Part shown: positions 16,572 to 25,595 of the stretch, piece by piece | How positions within the stretch are numbered: position 1 is the stretch's first letter | Layout: each line of letters starts with the position of its first letter | Program-made: the position numbers and the translations under genes | The notes under the pieces: model-generated | Told to the model about the DNA's origin: nothing | The model's database searches: none | Seen by the model: the letters and a program-made list of their open reading frames with translations, nothing else | Source of the DNA: Bacteroidales bacterium | GTDB lineage: Bacteria > Bacteroidota > Bacteroidia > Bacteroidales > UBA932 | Reading direction: 5' to 3' | Assembly (NCBI GenBank): GCA_017430365.1 | Contig: JAFRNC010000009.1 | Span: 225,804-289,803, forward strand | Length of the DNA stretch: 64,000 nt

Positions 16572-17909
16572 TTACCTGATACCGGTATAATTGTGCGGGG
16601 TTATGGCGTGGAGTTCGGCTTTTACCTCCTCGGTCACGTCGAGGCCGTCGATGAAATTGCTTATCGCCTCTCTTGTGATGTGCCCGCCGGTACGGGTGAG
16701 CGCTTTCAGGGCCTCGTAAGGCTTCGGGAAACCTTCGCGGCGGAGGACCGTCTGGATGCCTTCGGCCACGACGGCCCAGTTGCGTTCCAGGTCTCCCGCC
16801 ACGCGCTCCTCATTGAGTATAAGCTTGCCGATCCCTTTCTCGAGCGAACGGATGGCGATAAGCGAGTGGGCGACCGGGACTCCCACGTTGCGAAGGACGG
16901 TCGAATCGGTCAGGTCGCGCTGAAGCCTCGATACGGGCAGCTTTTCGGAGAGGTAATCGTACACCGCATTCGCCAGCGACAGGTTGCCTTCGGCATTCTC
17001 GAAGTCGATGGGGTTGACCTTGTGGGGCATGGTAGACGAACCGACCTCGCCGGGTTGGATCGCCTGGGCGAAATACTCCATCGAGATGTAGAGCCAGCAG
17101 TCGCGGCTGAGGTCCAGGAGTACGGTGTTGATCCGTCTCAGGGCGTCGAATATGGCCGCGAGATTGTCGTAATGGTCGATCTGAGTAGTGGGGAAGGACC
17201 TCTTCAGCCCGAGCGACGCTACGAAATTCTCGGCGAAATCGTTCCATTCGATATCGGGATATGCCACGTGGTGGGCATTCATATTGCCGGTCGCGCCCCC
17301 GAACTTGCCGGGGTATGTCCGTGCCTCGAGCTGGCGGAGTTGCTCCTTGATCCTCACGACGAAGACATCGATCTCCTTGCCCAGCCTCGTCGGGGAGGCG
17401 GGCTGCCCGTGGGTGTGGGCGAGCATCGGCACGTCTGCCCACAGCGCCGCCCGTTCCGAAAGCATCCCAAGCAGTTCGCGGAGCGCGGGCACATAGACCT
17501 CGGCCAGGGCTTCCTTGAGGGAAAGCGGAGTGGCGGTATTGTTGATGTCCTGCGATGTGAGCCCGAAGTGGATGAATTCCGCGAAACGCTCGAGCCCCAG
17601 GACGGAGAAGCGCTCCTTGAGGAAATACTCCACGGCCTTGACGTCGTGATTCGTACGCTTCTCTATCTCCTTGATCCTGGCGGCGTCTTCAGTCGTGAAA
17701 TCGCCGTAGAGGGCGCGGAGCTGTGGATAGATATCCGGATTGACTTCCGACAGCTGGGGGAGGGGGAGTTCGCAGAGAGCGATGAAATACTCGACTTCCA
17801 CCAGCACCCTGTAACGCATCAGGGCATATTCGGAGAAGAAGGCGGAGAGTTCTTTCGTCTTCCCGGCATATCGGCCGTCGACGGGGGAGATGGCAAGCAG
17901 CGGATCCAT
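16572..17909 (-). CDS. purB: Adenylosuccinate lyase
   Basis: Fumarase-superfamily enzyme of 445 residues that acts twice in purine synthesis, releasing fumarate from SAICAR and from adenylosuccinate. Signatures are TSQDINNT (118-125), AHTHGQPASPT (H167 region) and the superfamily signature SSTMPHKVNP (291-300). It follows infB after 12 bp with no terminator, so it appears to be the last gene of the rimP-nusA-infB transcript and ends at a strong hairpin. Confidence 0.97.
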   Translation of the reverse strand: MDPLLAISPVDGRYAGKTKELSAFFSEYALMRYRVLVEVEYFIALCELPLPQLSEVNPDIYPQLRALYGDFTTEDAARIKEIEKRTNHDVKAVEYFLKERFSVLGLERFAEFIHFGLTSQDINNTATPLSLKEALAEVYVPALRELLGMLSERAALWADVPMLAHTHGQPASPTRLGKEIDVFVVRIKEQLRQLEARTYPGKFGGATGNMNAHHVAYPDIEWNDFAENFVASLGLKRSFPTTQIDHYDNLAAIFDALRRINTVLLDLSRDCWLYISMEYFAQAIQPGEVGSSTMPHKVNPIDFENAEGNLSLANAVYDYLSEKLPVSRLQRDLTDSTVLRNVGVPVAHSLIAIRSLEKGIGKLILNEERVAGDLERNWAVVAEGIQTVLRREGFPKPYEALKALTRTGGHITREAISNFIDGLDVTEEVKAELHAITPHNYTGIR

Positions 17910-17921
17910 GGCTTGAAAGTA

Positions 17922-20738
17922 TTACAGTTTGCGTTTGACCTCGACGATCTGGTATGCCTCGATCATGTCGCCGATCTTGATGTCGTTGAAGCCGTCCACG
18001 CTCAGACCGCAGTCGAAGCCGGCGGCAACCTCCTTGACATCGTCCTTCATGCGCTTGAGGGAACCGAGCGTTCCGGTATAGACCACGATGCCGTCGCGGA
18101 TTACGCGTACCTTCGCGCTGCGAGTGAGTTTGCCGTCGCGGACCATGCAGCCCGCAATGGTTCCGACCTTCGATATCTTGAAGGTTTCGAGCACTTCCGC
18201 GTTGGCGGTGATCTCTTCCTTCTCTTCGGGGGCGAGCATGCCTTCGATACCGCTCTTGACTTCGTTGATCGCGTCGTAGATGACGGAGTAGAGCCTGATT
18301 TCGATCTGCTCCTTCTCGGCCAGCTTGCGGGCATTCGGCATCGGGCGGACCTGGAAGCCGATGATGATGGCGTTTGAGGCCACGGCCAGCAGGACATCCG
18401 ATTCGGAGATCGCGCCCACGGCCTTGTGTATCACGTTGACATGGATCTCCTCGGTGGAGAGCTTGATGAGGGAATCGGACAGGGCTTCGATGGAACCGTC
18501 CACGTCGGCCTTGACGATGATGTTGAGCTCCTGGAAGTTGCCGAGCGCTATGCGGCGGCCGATCTCCTCGAGGGTGATGTGGGTCTGGGTCTTGATGCCC
18601 TGGATACGTATGAGCTGCTCGCGCTTGTTGGCAACGTCGCGGGCCTCTTTCTCGTCTTCCATCGCGTTGAGGGTGTCACCGGCGGTAGGTGCACCGCTGA
18701 GTCCGAGCACCGAAACAGGGGTGGAAGGACCGGCTTCCTTGAGCCTCTGCCCGCGTTCGTTGAACATGGCCTTGACACGGCCGGCATAGCAGCCTGCCAC
18801 GATCGGGTCGCCAACGTGCAGGGTTCCGCTCTGGACCAGGACTGTGGCAAGGTAGCCGCGGCCCTTGTCGAGCGAAGATTCGATGATGTTGCCCACGGCC
18901 AGTTTGTTGGGATTGGCCTTGAGTTCGAGCATGTCGGCTTCGAGCAGTACTTTCTCGAGCAGTTCCTCCACGTTGATACCCTTCTTGGCCGCGATTTCCT
19001 GGCACTGGTATTTGCCGCCCCAGTCTTCCACCAGGATGTTCATGTTGGCCAGCTGCTCCTTGATCTTTTCGGGATTGGCGCCCGGCTTGTCGATCTTGTT
19101 GATGGCGAAGATCATCGGTACGCCGGCTGCCTGGGCGTGGTTGATCGCCTCGACGGTCTGCGGCATGACTGCGTCGTCGGCCGCGATGATGATGATGGCC
19201 AGGTCGGTGACCTTGGCGCCTCGGGCACGCATGGCGGTGAAGGCCTCGTGACCCGGAGTGTCGAGGAACGTGATGTGGCGTCCGTCGGGAAGCTTGACAT
19301 TGTATGCGCCGATGTGCTGCGTGATGCCGCCGGCCTCGCCGGCGATCACGTTGGTCTTGCGGATGTAGTCGAGCAGTGAGGTCTTGCCGTGGTCGACGTG
19401 ACCCATGACGGTGACGATGGGCGGACGCGGCACCAGGTCTTCCTCGCGGTCCTCTTCCTGGGCGATGGCGCCCTGGATCTCGGCGGTGACGAACTCGATC
19501 TTGTAACCGAATTCCTCCGCCACCAGCACGAGGGCCTCCGCGTCGAGCCTCTGGTTGATGGAGACCATGAGGCCGAGGTTCATGCAGGCCTCGATGACTT
19601 TGGTGACAGGGGTGTTGTTCATCAGGATGGCCAGCTCGTTGACAGTGACGAACTCCGTCACCTTGAGGACGTTGCTGGTGAGTTCCTGCATCTCCTGCTC
19701 TTCCTGCATCTTCTGGGATATCTCTTCGCGTTTCTCGCGGCGGTGCTTCGAAGTCTTGGTCTTGGCATGTCCTTCGGTCATCCTTGCGTAGGTCTCCTTG
19801 ATCTGCTTCTGGATCTCGTCGCTGTCGAATTCGGGACGTACGGCCTTGAAGCGGTCACCCTTCTTGGCGGCCTTGCCGCGGGCATCCTTGTCCTTCGTGC
19901 CGCCCGAGGCGGCTGCGGGACGGCCTCCCATGCTGTTCTTGGGATTGCTGATGTCAACCTTGGCGGGACCCTTGTGGATGCGTTCCCTCTTGTTCTTGTC
20001 CTTCTTCGCCCCTGCGGAGGAAGGTTTCTTCTCGAACTGTGAGAGATCGATAGTGCCGACCGTCTTGGGGCCGGTGAGTTTTTCGACCTTGGTCTCTATG
20101 TGCTCTATGACGGGGCGCTCGTCACGCTTCTCTGGCTTCTTCCCGTCTGCGGGTTCGGCCTTTTCAACCGTGACTGCGGGAGCGGGTTCCGGGACGGGTT
20201 TTTCGGCGGGTTTTTCCACGGGCTTCTCGGGCGCCGGTTTTTTCTTCGGCGTCAGGTCGATGTGGCCCAGGACTTTCAACTCGTTCTTCGGCTGGGAAGG
20301 AACTTCAGGTTCGACTTTTTCCGGTGCGGGGGCTTTCTCCGCCACGGGTGCGGGAGCGGGTTCGGCCTGTTTGGGCTCAGGTTTCCTGACCGGCTCGGGG
20401 GCAGGCTCGGGTGCGGGAGATTCCACCTTCTTCTGCTCCGTGAACACATTGGTCTTGATGATTACTTCCTTTACCGGCTCTTCCTCCTCCGCGGATGTGC
20501 GGTTCATCTCCATCTCGGTGATTTCCTTCACCTTGATGGCCACCTTGCGCGACTGTTCCTTGATGAGCTGTTCCTTGCCGAACTCCTTAGCTACCATTGC
20601 GAAGACATCCTGCGATATCTTCGAGGTGACGGTGAGCTCGTCGGTGATTCCCTTCTTCTTCAGGAAGTCGGTCAGCGTAGACAAACCGATATTGAAATCC
20701 TTTAAAATCTTGTTGATTCTTATTGATCCTTCTGCCAT
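17922..20738 (-). CDS. infB: Translation initiation factor IF-2
   Basis: GTPase of 938 residues that places fMet-tRNA on the 30S subunit. N-terminal IF2N domain (1-55), then a low-complexity Pro/Glu/Lys/Ala-rich linker (about 90-300), a second IF2N-like region (about 355-420), and the G domain with GHVDHGKT (446-453), DTPGHEAF and NKIDKP, followed by domains II-IV. The long charged linker is typical of Bacteroidota. Located 24 bp after nusA. Confidence 0.97.
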   Translation of the reverse strand: MAEGSIRINKILKDFNIGLSTLTDFLKKKGITDELTVTSKISQDVFAMVAKEFGKEQLIKEQSRKVAIKVKEITEMEMNRTSAEEEEPVKEVIIKTNVFTEQKKVESPAPEPAPEPVRKPEPKQAEPAPAPVAEKAPAPEKVEPEVPSQPKNELKVLGHIDLTPKKKPAPEKPVEKPAEKPVPEPAPAVTVEKAEPADGKKPEKRDERPVIEHIETKVEKLTGPKTVGTIDLSQFEKKPSSAGAKKDKNKRERIHKGPAKVDISNPKNSMGGRPAAASGGTKDKDARGKAAKKGDRFKAVRPEFDSDEIQKQIKETYARMTEGHAKTKTSKHRREKREEISQKMQEEQEMQELTSNVLKVTEFVTVNELAILMNNTPVTKVIEACMNLGLMVSINQRLDAEALVLVAEEFGYKIEFVTAEIQGAIAQEEDREEDLVPRPPIVTVMGHVDHGKTSLLDYIRKTNVIAGEAGGITQHIGAYNVKLPDGRHITFLDTPGHEAFTAMRARGAKVTDLAIIIIAADDAVMPQTVEAINHAQAAGVPMIFAINKIDKPGANPEKIKEQLANMNILVEDWGGKYQCQEIAAKKGINVEELLEKVLLEADMLELKANPNKLAVGNIIESSLDKGRGYLATVLVQSGTLHVGDPIVAGCYAGRVKAMFNERGQRLKEAGPSTPVSVLGLSGAPTAGDTLNAMEDEKEARDVANKREQLIRIQGIKTQTHITLEEIGRRIALGNFQELNIIVKADVDGSIEALSDSLIKLSTEEIHVNVIHKAVGAISESDVLLAVASNAIIIGFQVRPMPNARKLAEKEQIEIRLYSVIYDAINEVKSGIEGMLAPEEKEEITANAEVLETFKISKVGTIAGCMVRDGKLTRSAKVRVIRDGIVVYTGTLGSLKRMKDDVKEVAAGFDCGLSVDGFNDIKIGDMIEAYQIVEVKRKL

Positions 20739-20762
20739 AGATTATTCTCCCGTATTGTTGTA

Positions 20763-22001
20763 TTAGTTTTCGAATTCTGCCCGCAGGATGCGCTGCACTT
20801 CCACTGCGGTCTCCTCCTCGAGGTCGGCCCGGCGCATGATCTCTTCGGTCGGCAGGGCGAGGACGCTCTTGGCGGTGTCGCAGCCGATACCCTTGAGGGC
20901 GTCGATGATCCACTGGTCGATCTCGTCGGAGAAGTCGTCGAGCATCACGTCCTCCTCGTCATCCTGCGACTGGTCGCCGAGACGGTAGACGTCGATCTTG
21001 TAGCCCGACAGCTGCTCTGCCAGCAGGATGTTGCTGCCGCCGCGTCCGATGGCCAGGGCCAGTTCGCTGGCCTCGAGGTCGATGTGGATGCTCTTGGTGG
21101 GCTCGTCGATCCGGATTGCCGAAATCTTTGCGGGCGAAAGGGCGCGCTGGACGAGGAGCTGGGTGTTGTTGGTCCAGTTGATGATGTCGATGTTCTCGCC
21201 GCGTAGCTCCCTCACGATGCCGTGGATGCGGGAACCTTTCACGCCGACGCAGGCGCCGACGGGGTCGATACGCTCGTCGTAGGACTCGACGGCCACCTTC
21301 GCACGGTCACCGGGCATGCGGACCACCTTCTTGATGGTGATGAGTCCGTCGAAGATCTCGGGAACTTCCTGCTCGAACAGTCTCTCGAGGAAGAGGTTCG
21401 AGGTGCGGGAAAGGGTGATCACCGGCGAATTGTTCTTCATTTCGACGCTGAGGATGACGGCCTTGACCGTATCGCCCTTGCGGAAGAAATCCGAAGGGAT
21501 CTGCTCGCTCTTGGGCAGGACAAGCTCGTTGCCGTCCTCGTCCATGACGAGCACCTCTTTCTTCCACGCCTGATAGACCTCGCCCACGAGGACTTCGCCC
21601 ACCTTGTCGCGGTATTTCTTGAAGAGGTTGGCCTTCTCGATGTCGGTGATGCGGCTCGAAAGGTTCTGGCGCAGGTTGAGGATACCGCGGCGGCCGAAGC
21701 TTGCCAGGGATATCTCTTCCGGATACTCCTCGCCGATCTCGTAGGAATCGTCGATCTTCTGCACCTCTTCGAGCGAAATCTCCTTGTTGGGATCTTCCAC
21801 GGTCTCGACGACCGTGCGGTTGCGCCAGATCTCGAAGTCGCCCTTGTCGATGTTGATGATGATATCAAAGTTGTCGGCATCACCGTACATGCGTGCGAGC
21901 TGGGTGCGGAAAATATCTTCCAGCACGCTCATCATGGTCGCGCGGTCGATGTTCTTGAGTTCTTTGAATTCAGCGAAAGTGCTGATCAGGTTAACTTCCA
22001 T
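20763..22001 (-). CDS. nusA: Transcription termination/antitermination factor NusA
   Basis: A 412-residue protein: N-terminal RNAP-binding domain (about 1-130), S1 domain (about 135-205), tandem KH domains (about 230-370; VGACVGVKGSRI and LALAIGRGGSNI), and a short acidic C-terminal helix-hairpin tail. It modulates pausing and termination. It lacks the acidic repeats of E. coli NusA, as normal outside Gammaproteobacteria. Starts 26 bp after the rimP stop. Confidence 0.96.
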   Translation of the reverse strand: MEVNLISTFAEFKELKNIDRATMMSVLEDIFRTQLARMYGDADNFDIIINIDKGDFEIWRNRTVVETVEDPNKEISLEEVQKIDDSYEIGEEYPEEISLASFGRRGILNLRQNLSSRITDIEKANLFKKYRDKVGEVLVGEVYQAWKKEVLVMDEDGNELVLPKSEQIPSDFFRKGDTVKAVILSVEMKNNSPVITLSRTSNLFLERLFEQEVPEIFDGLITIKKVVRMPGDRAKVAVESYDERIDPVGACVGVKGSRIHGIVRELRGENIDIINWTNNTQLLVQRALSPAKISAIRIDEPTKSIHIDLEASELALAIGRGGSNILLAEQLSGYKIDVYRLGDQSQDDEEDVMLDDFSDEIDQWIIDALKGIGCDTAKSVLALPTEEIMRRADLEEETAVEVQRILRAEFEN

Positions 22002-22027
22002 GGTTATATTTCTTTTTTGTCGTATTG

Positions 22028-22255
22028 TCAGATGCCTGCGGATCCCACCATCAGCGAGAAATCCTCCCTGTCGCGGTCGAGTTTCGACTCGATATGGCGG
22101 CTCAGCGCCACGCAGTCGTCGATGGCTACACCGCCTTCACGGGTGATGATGACTTCGATGTCGTTGTCTTCGCTTACGGAAACCTCCACCAGGGAGAGGT
22201 CCGTGCCCTGAAGGTAGTCCTGTGCGATGGTTTCGATGGTTTGTCTGGATATCAT
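22028..22255 (-). CDS. rimP: RimP N-terminal domain only (C-terminal domain missing)
   Basis: A 75-residue protein matching the N-terminal alpha/beta domain of ribosome maturation factor RimP: LVEVSVSEDNDIEVIIT, IDDCVALSRHIESKLDRD. It stops directly after GSAGI, the point where full-length RimP (about 150 residues) continues into its SH3-like C-terminal domain. Only 26 bp separate this stop from nusA, so that domain has been deleted rather than frameshifted. The position in front of nusA-infB is standard for rimP. Start 22255 is preceded by a -7 box. Function of the short form is uncertain. Confidence 0.85.
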   Translation of the reverse strand: MISRQTIETIAQDYLQGTDLSLVEVSVSEDNDIEVIITREGGVAIDDCVALSRHIESKLDRDREDFSLMVGSAGI

Positions 22256-22302
22256 GGTATATTGCACAAAAAAAGGAGACCTTGCGTCCCCTCAAATCGG
22301 CG

Positions 22303-22310
22303 CAAATTTA
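22303..22310 (-). promoter_or_regulatory. -7 box for rimP-nusA-infB-purB
   Basis: TAAATTTG on the minus strand, 48 nt upstream of the rimP start. Divergent from the lpxD box at 22354-22361. Confidence 0.6.
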
Positions 22311-22353
22311 GCAATAACTCACTAAATGGCAAATTTTTTGCGGGAAATTATAT

Positions 22354-22361
22354 TAAATTTG
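22354..22361 (+). promoter_or_regulatory. -7 box for lpxD-lpxC-lpxA
   Basis: TAAATTTG with a TTTTTTG run at 22334-22340 at the expected -33 distance. The G at 22361 is 9 nt before the lpxD ATG, so the leader is only a few bases. Confidence 0.7.
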
Positions 22362-22370
22362 CAATTAAAT

Positions 22371-23339
22371 ATGGAAATTACTGCTCAGACTCTGGCGGAT
22401 CTTCTCCACGGAGAGGTTGTCGGCGACCCCTCGGCCGTGGTGACGGGCCCTGCGCGCATCGAACAGGCCGGCCCCGGCAATGTCTGTTTTTTCGCCAATC
22501 CCAAATACGAGAAGTATATCTATACGACCCGCGCCAGCGTCCTTCTGATAAACAAAGACTTCGAACCCAAGAATCCGATCCCCGCGACTCTGGTCAAGGT
22601 CGAAGACGCCTATGCGTCGGTTTCGGTTCTCCTCGATTTCTTCAACCGGCTGAAGCACCAGCGCAAGAAGGGCAACCGCCTGCTGGCCCGCCTTTCTGTC
22701 AAGCGTTCGGTGGCTCCCTCCGCACGCATCGGAAAAGGCACGTATATCTATCCCCAGGTCTATGTGGGGCCCAACGTCAGGATAGGCCGCAACTGCATAC
22801 TCTATCCCGGAGTCCGCATCTATCACGACTGCGTGATAGGTGACAACTGCATACTCCACTCCAACTGCGTAATCGGAGCCGACGGCTTCGGATTCGCTCC
22901 CCAGCCCGACGGTACATACAGGAAGATCCCGCAGCTCGGCAACGTTGTCATTGAAGACGACGTGGAAGTCGGGGCCAGCGCCGCCGTAGACCGTGCGACC
23001 ATGGGCTCGACCATAGTCCATCGCGGTGTCAAGATCGACAACCTGTGCCAGGTGGCCCATAACGTGGAGGTGGGAGAGAATACAGTGATGGCCTCCATGA
23101 CCGGCATCGCCGGTTCTGTCAAGATCGGACGTCACTGCGTGTTCGGAGGGCAGTCAGGCGTGAACGGACACGTGACCATAGCCGACAATACCACCCTCGC
23201 CGCCCAGAGCGGTATCCAGGGCTCGATCCGCAAGCCCGGGACCACCCTTATCGGCTACCCGGCCCTCGAATACGGAACTTACATGCGCGCCTATGCCAAG
23301 TTCAGGCGCAGCGCCACGTCCGACAAACCCGTCGAATGA
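22371..23339 (+). CDS. lpxD: UDP-3-O-acylglucosamine N-acyltransferase
   Basis: Third step of lipid A synthesis: adds the N-linked hydroxyacyl chain. The 322-residue protein has the LpxD N-terminal uridine-binding domain (about 1-105; [13 protein letters not shown]) and a left-handed beta-helix of hexapeptide repeats (about 106-310). The catalytic His lies in [13 protein letters not shown] 22371 is chosen over an in-frame ATG at 22326, which is upstream of the -7 box. The stop overlaps lpxC. Confidence 0.96.
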   Translation: MEITAQTLADLLHGEVVGDPSAVVTGPARIEQAGPGNVCFFANPKYEKYIYTTRASVLLINKDFEPKNPIPATLVKVEDAYASVSVLLDFFNRLKHQRKKGNRLLARLSVKRSVAPSARIGKGTYIYPQVYVGPNVRIGRNCILYPGVRIYHDCVIGDNCILHSNCVIGADGFGFAPQPDGTYRKIPQLGNVVIEDDVEVGASAAVDRATMGSTIVHRGVKIDNLCQVAHNVEVGENTVMASMTGIAGSVKIGRHCVFGGQSGVNGHVTIADNTTLAAQSGIQGSIRKPGTTLIGYPALEYGTYMRAYAKFRRSATSDKPVE

Positions 23340-24175
23340 TGAAGCAGCACACGCTCCGCACCGTACTTTCCTTCTCGGGCAAAGGACTGCACACCGGCCG
23401 TCCCGTCTCGATGCAGCTGCATCCCGCCCCCGAAGGACACGGGATAGTCTTCCGGCGGAGCGACCTGGAAGGGGAGCCGCCTGTCCCGGCGCTGGTGCGC
23501 AATGTGCACAAATGCCGCCGGAGCACTGCCCTGATGGCGGATGGCGTGAGGATCATGACTCCGGAGCACCTGCTGTCGGCCCTCTCATGCCTCGGAGTGG
23601 ACAATGTCCTTGTCAGATTGGATTCGGAAGAAGTGCCGATCCTCGACGGAAGCGCCCGCCCCTATGCCGATGCGATAAAGGCCGCTGGGCTGCTGGAACA
23701 GGACACCCCCCGCAAGTATATCGAAGTGAAACGTCCTTTTGTCTTCGAGGATCCCAGGAGCGGGTCCAGGATAGCGATCGATCCTTACGACGGTTTTGCC
23801 GCCGAAGTCACCATAGATTTCAAGTCGAAGGTCATAGGGGTGCAGGAAGCCCGTTATGACGATTCAACCGATTATTCCCTTGAGATAGCCCCGTGCCGCA
23901 CCTTCTGTTTCCGCAGGGAAATCTTCATGCTGCGTCTGTTCGGGCTTATCAAGGGCGGCTCGCTCGACAACGCACTGGTGGTCGACGAGCCCCGCGGCTA
24001 TGTGGGCGACCCCGTCCTGACATGGCCGAACGAGCCCGCCCGCCACAAGTTGCTCGACCTGCTGGGCGACTTCTCCCTTGCCGGCGCCCCCCTCCGGGGG
24101 AAGATAACGGCATACAAACCCGGCCACAGGATCAACACCCTTGCCTTAAGACAATTTTTGGAGACCAATATATGA
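23336..24175 (+). CDS. lpxC: UDP-3-O-acyl-N-acetylglucosamine deacetylase, stand-alone LpxC
   Basis: Zinc deacetylase, the committed step of lipid A synthesis. The 279-residue protein has the zinc ligands H78 (in TPEHLLSAL), H237 and D241 (in [10 protein letters not shown]) and the catalytic H264 (in YKPGHRIN). Many Bacteroidota encode LpxC fused to FabZ (about 460 residues); this protein ends soon after H264 and overlaps lpxA by 4 bp, so there is no FabZ part. Start may be 23336 or the adjacent ATG at 23339; both overlap the lpxD stop. Confidence 0.95.
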   Translation: MMKQHTLRTVLSFSGKGLHTGRPVSMQLHPAPEGHGIVFRRSDLEGEPPVPALVRNVHKCRRSTALMADGVRIMTPEHLLSALSCLGVDNVLVRLDSEEVPILDGSARPYADAIKAAGLLEQDTPRKYIEVKRPFVFEDPRSGSRIAIDPYDGFAAEVTIDFKSKVIGVQEARYDDSTDYSLEIAPCRTFCFRREIFMLRLFGLIKGGSLDNALVVDEPRGYVGDPVLTWPNEPARHKLLDLLGDFSLAGAPLRGKITAYKPGHRINTLALRQFLETNI

Positions 24176-24945
24176 ACGAAAATATGACGTATGTACACCC
24201 CGGGGCCAAGATTGGCCGCAATGTGGTGATATCCCCATTCACGACCATTGCCGAGCATGTCGAGATTGGCGACGACTGCTGGATCGGACCCAACGTTACG
24301 ATCTTCGACTATATCAGGATCGGCCGCGGGTGCAAGATCTTTCCCGGCGCCGTGCTCGGAGGCATCCCCCAGGACCTGAAGTTCCAGGGGGAGGTGACCT
24401 GGGCTGAGATCGGGGACAATACCACCATACGCGAGTATGCTACCGTCCATCGGGGCACTGCATTCAGCGGCAAGGGGACGACGCACGTCGGCCACGACTG
24501 CCTGCTTATGGCCTACACCCATGTGGCCCACGACTGCCATGTCGGCGACCACTGCATCATATCCAGCATGTCTGCGCTTGCCGGCGAAGTGGATATCGAC
24601 GACTGGGCGATAGTCGGAGGCGGCACCATGATCCACCAGTTCTGCCATATCGGCGAGCATGCGATGCTCGGAGGCGCTTCAGGCATACGCAAGGACGTTC
24701 CCCCGTTCATCATAACCGGGCACAATCCGCCGGTTTTCGGCGGCGTCAACCTGGTGGGGCTGCGTCGCCGCGGTTTCAGCGCCGAGGCGATTTCGGAGAT
24801 ATCCGAGATATACAAACTGATCTACAGCAGCGGACTCAATGTCTCCGACGCCTGCGTGCGCATCCGCGAGACCATCGCTCCGGGCGAAAACCGCGACAAG
24901 ATCCTCTCTTTCATCGAGAACTCCTCCAGGGGCATCATCCGATGA
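24172..24945 (+). CDS. lpxA: UDP-N-acetylglucosamine acyltransferase
   Basis: First acyl transfer of lipid A synthesis. The 257-residue protein is of standard length: left-handed beta-helix hexapeptide repeats (about 5-190), catalytic His in MAYTHVAHDCHVG, and a helical C-terminal domain. The frame is open from 23893, but [15 protein letters not shown] is the family start and overlaps the lpxC stop (ATGA). Confidence 0.97.
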   Translation: MNENMTYVHPGAKIGRNVVISPFTTIAEHVEIGDDCWIGPNVTIFDYIRIGRGCKIFPGAVLGGIPQDLKFQGEVTWAEIGDNTTIREYATVHRGTAFSGKGTTHVGHDCLLMAYTHVAHDCHVGDHCIISSMSALAGEVDIDDWAIVGGGTMIHQFCHIGEHAMLGGASGIRKDVPPFIITGHNPPVFGGVNLVGLRRRGFSAEAISEISEIYKLIYSSGLNVSDACVRIRETIAPGENRDKILSFIENSSRGIIR

Positions 24946-25595
24946 TTCCGTCTCCGCATTTCGGGGGGGCGCTGCTCACGACGGCCTATATGCCGCCGGT
25001 GGAGTACTTTTTCGCCATCGCACATAGCGGAAAGGTGCTGATAGAACAGCATGAGTCCTATCAGAAGCAGTCGTGGCGCAACCGCTGCCGTATCTTCGCC
25101 ACGGCCGGTCCGGAGGACCTCTCCATTCCGGTGGTGAAGGAGGAGAGGCACAGCCGTCCGATCCGCGACATAAGGATCGATTATTCCGAACCCTGGCTGC
25201 AGCACCACATCCGCGCGTTTGCCGCCGCCTACCGTTCGTCGGCCTTCTACGATTATTATGCCGACGACCTTATCCCCATCCTGGAAAGCCGTCCGGTCTT
25301 TCTGTTCGACCTCAATATGGTGCTGTTGGAGAAACTGCTCGCCCTGCTCGGCCTCGGCACGCAGGTAGCGTTGACAGAAGGTTTCGCGGCTTCGCCCGGC
25401 CCTGATTTCTTCGACGGCCGTCAGCGTATCCAGCCAAAATATAAAGGAGAAAGCCTGCTCGCCGAATATGGTCGGGAGCAGGCTTATTATCAGGTTTTCG
25501 TCAATCGTGAGCCGGGTCCTCTCTTCGTTCCCAATCTCTCCGTCATCGATCTTCTCTCCGCGGAGGGGCCGGACTCCGGACGCTGGCTTCTCTAG
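24942..25595 (+). CDS. WbqC family protein
   Basis: A 217-residue protein of the WbqC family, marked by MPPVEYFFAIAHSGKVLIEQHESYQKQSWRN near the N-terminus and PVVKEERHSRPIRDIRIDYSEPWLQHH. In some bacteria the family occurs in O-antigen loci; its reaction is not established. Overlaps lpxA by 4 bp, so it belongs to the lipid A transcript here. Its TAG stop overlaps the TAG of the convergent porin gene in a shared CTAG. Confidence 0.85.
   Translation: MIPSPHFGGALLTTAYMPPVEYFFAIAHSGKVLIEQHESYQKQSWRNRCRIFATAGPEDLSIPVVKEERHSRPIRDIRIDYSEPWLQHHIRAFAAAYRSSAFYDYYADDLIPILESRPVFLFDLNMVLLEKLLALLGLGTQVALTEGFAASPGPDFFDGRQRIQPKYKGESLLAEYGREQAYYQVFVNREPGPLFVPNLSVIDLLSAEGPDSGRWLL

Noticed and set aside
16593..18377. 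A 594-codon plus-strand frame opposite purB and infB
   Set aside because: Antisense of two certain genes; GC-rich codon use keeps the opposite strand open. Composition is His/Val/Asp-rich without domain features.
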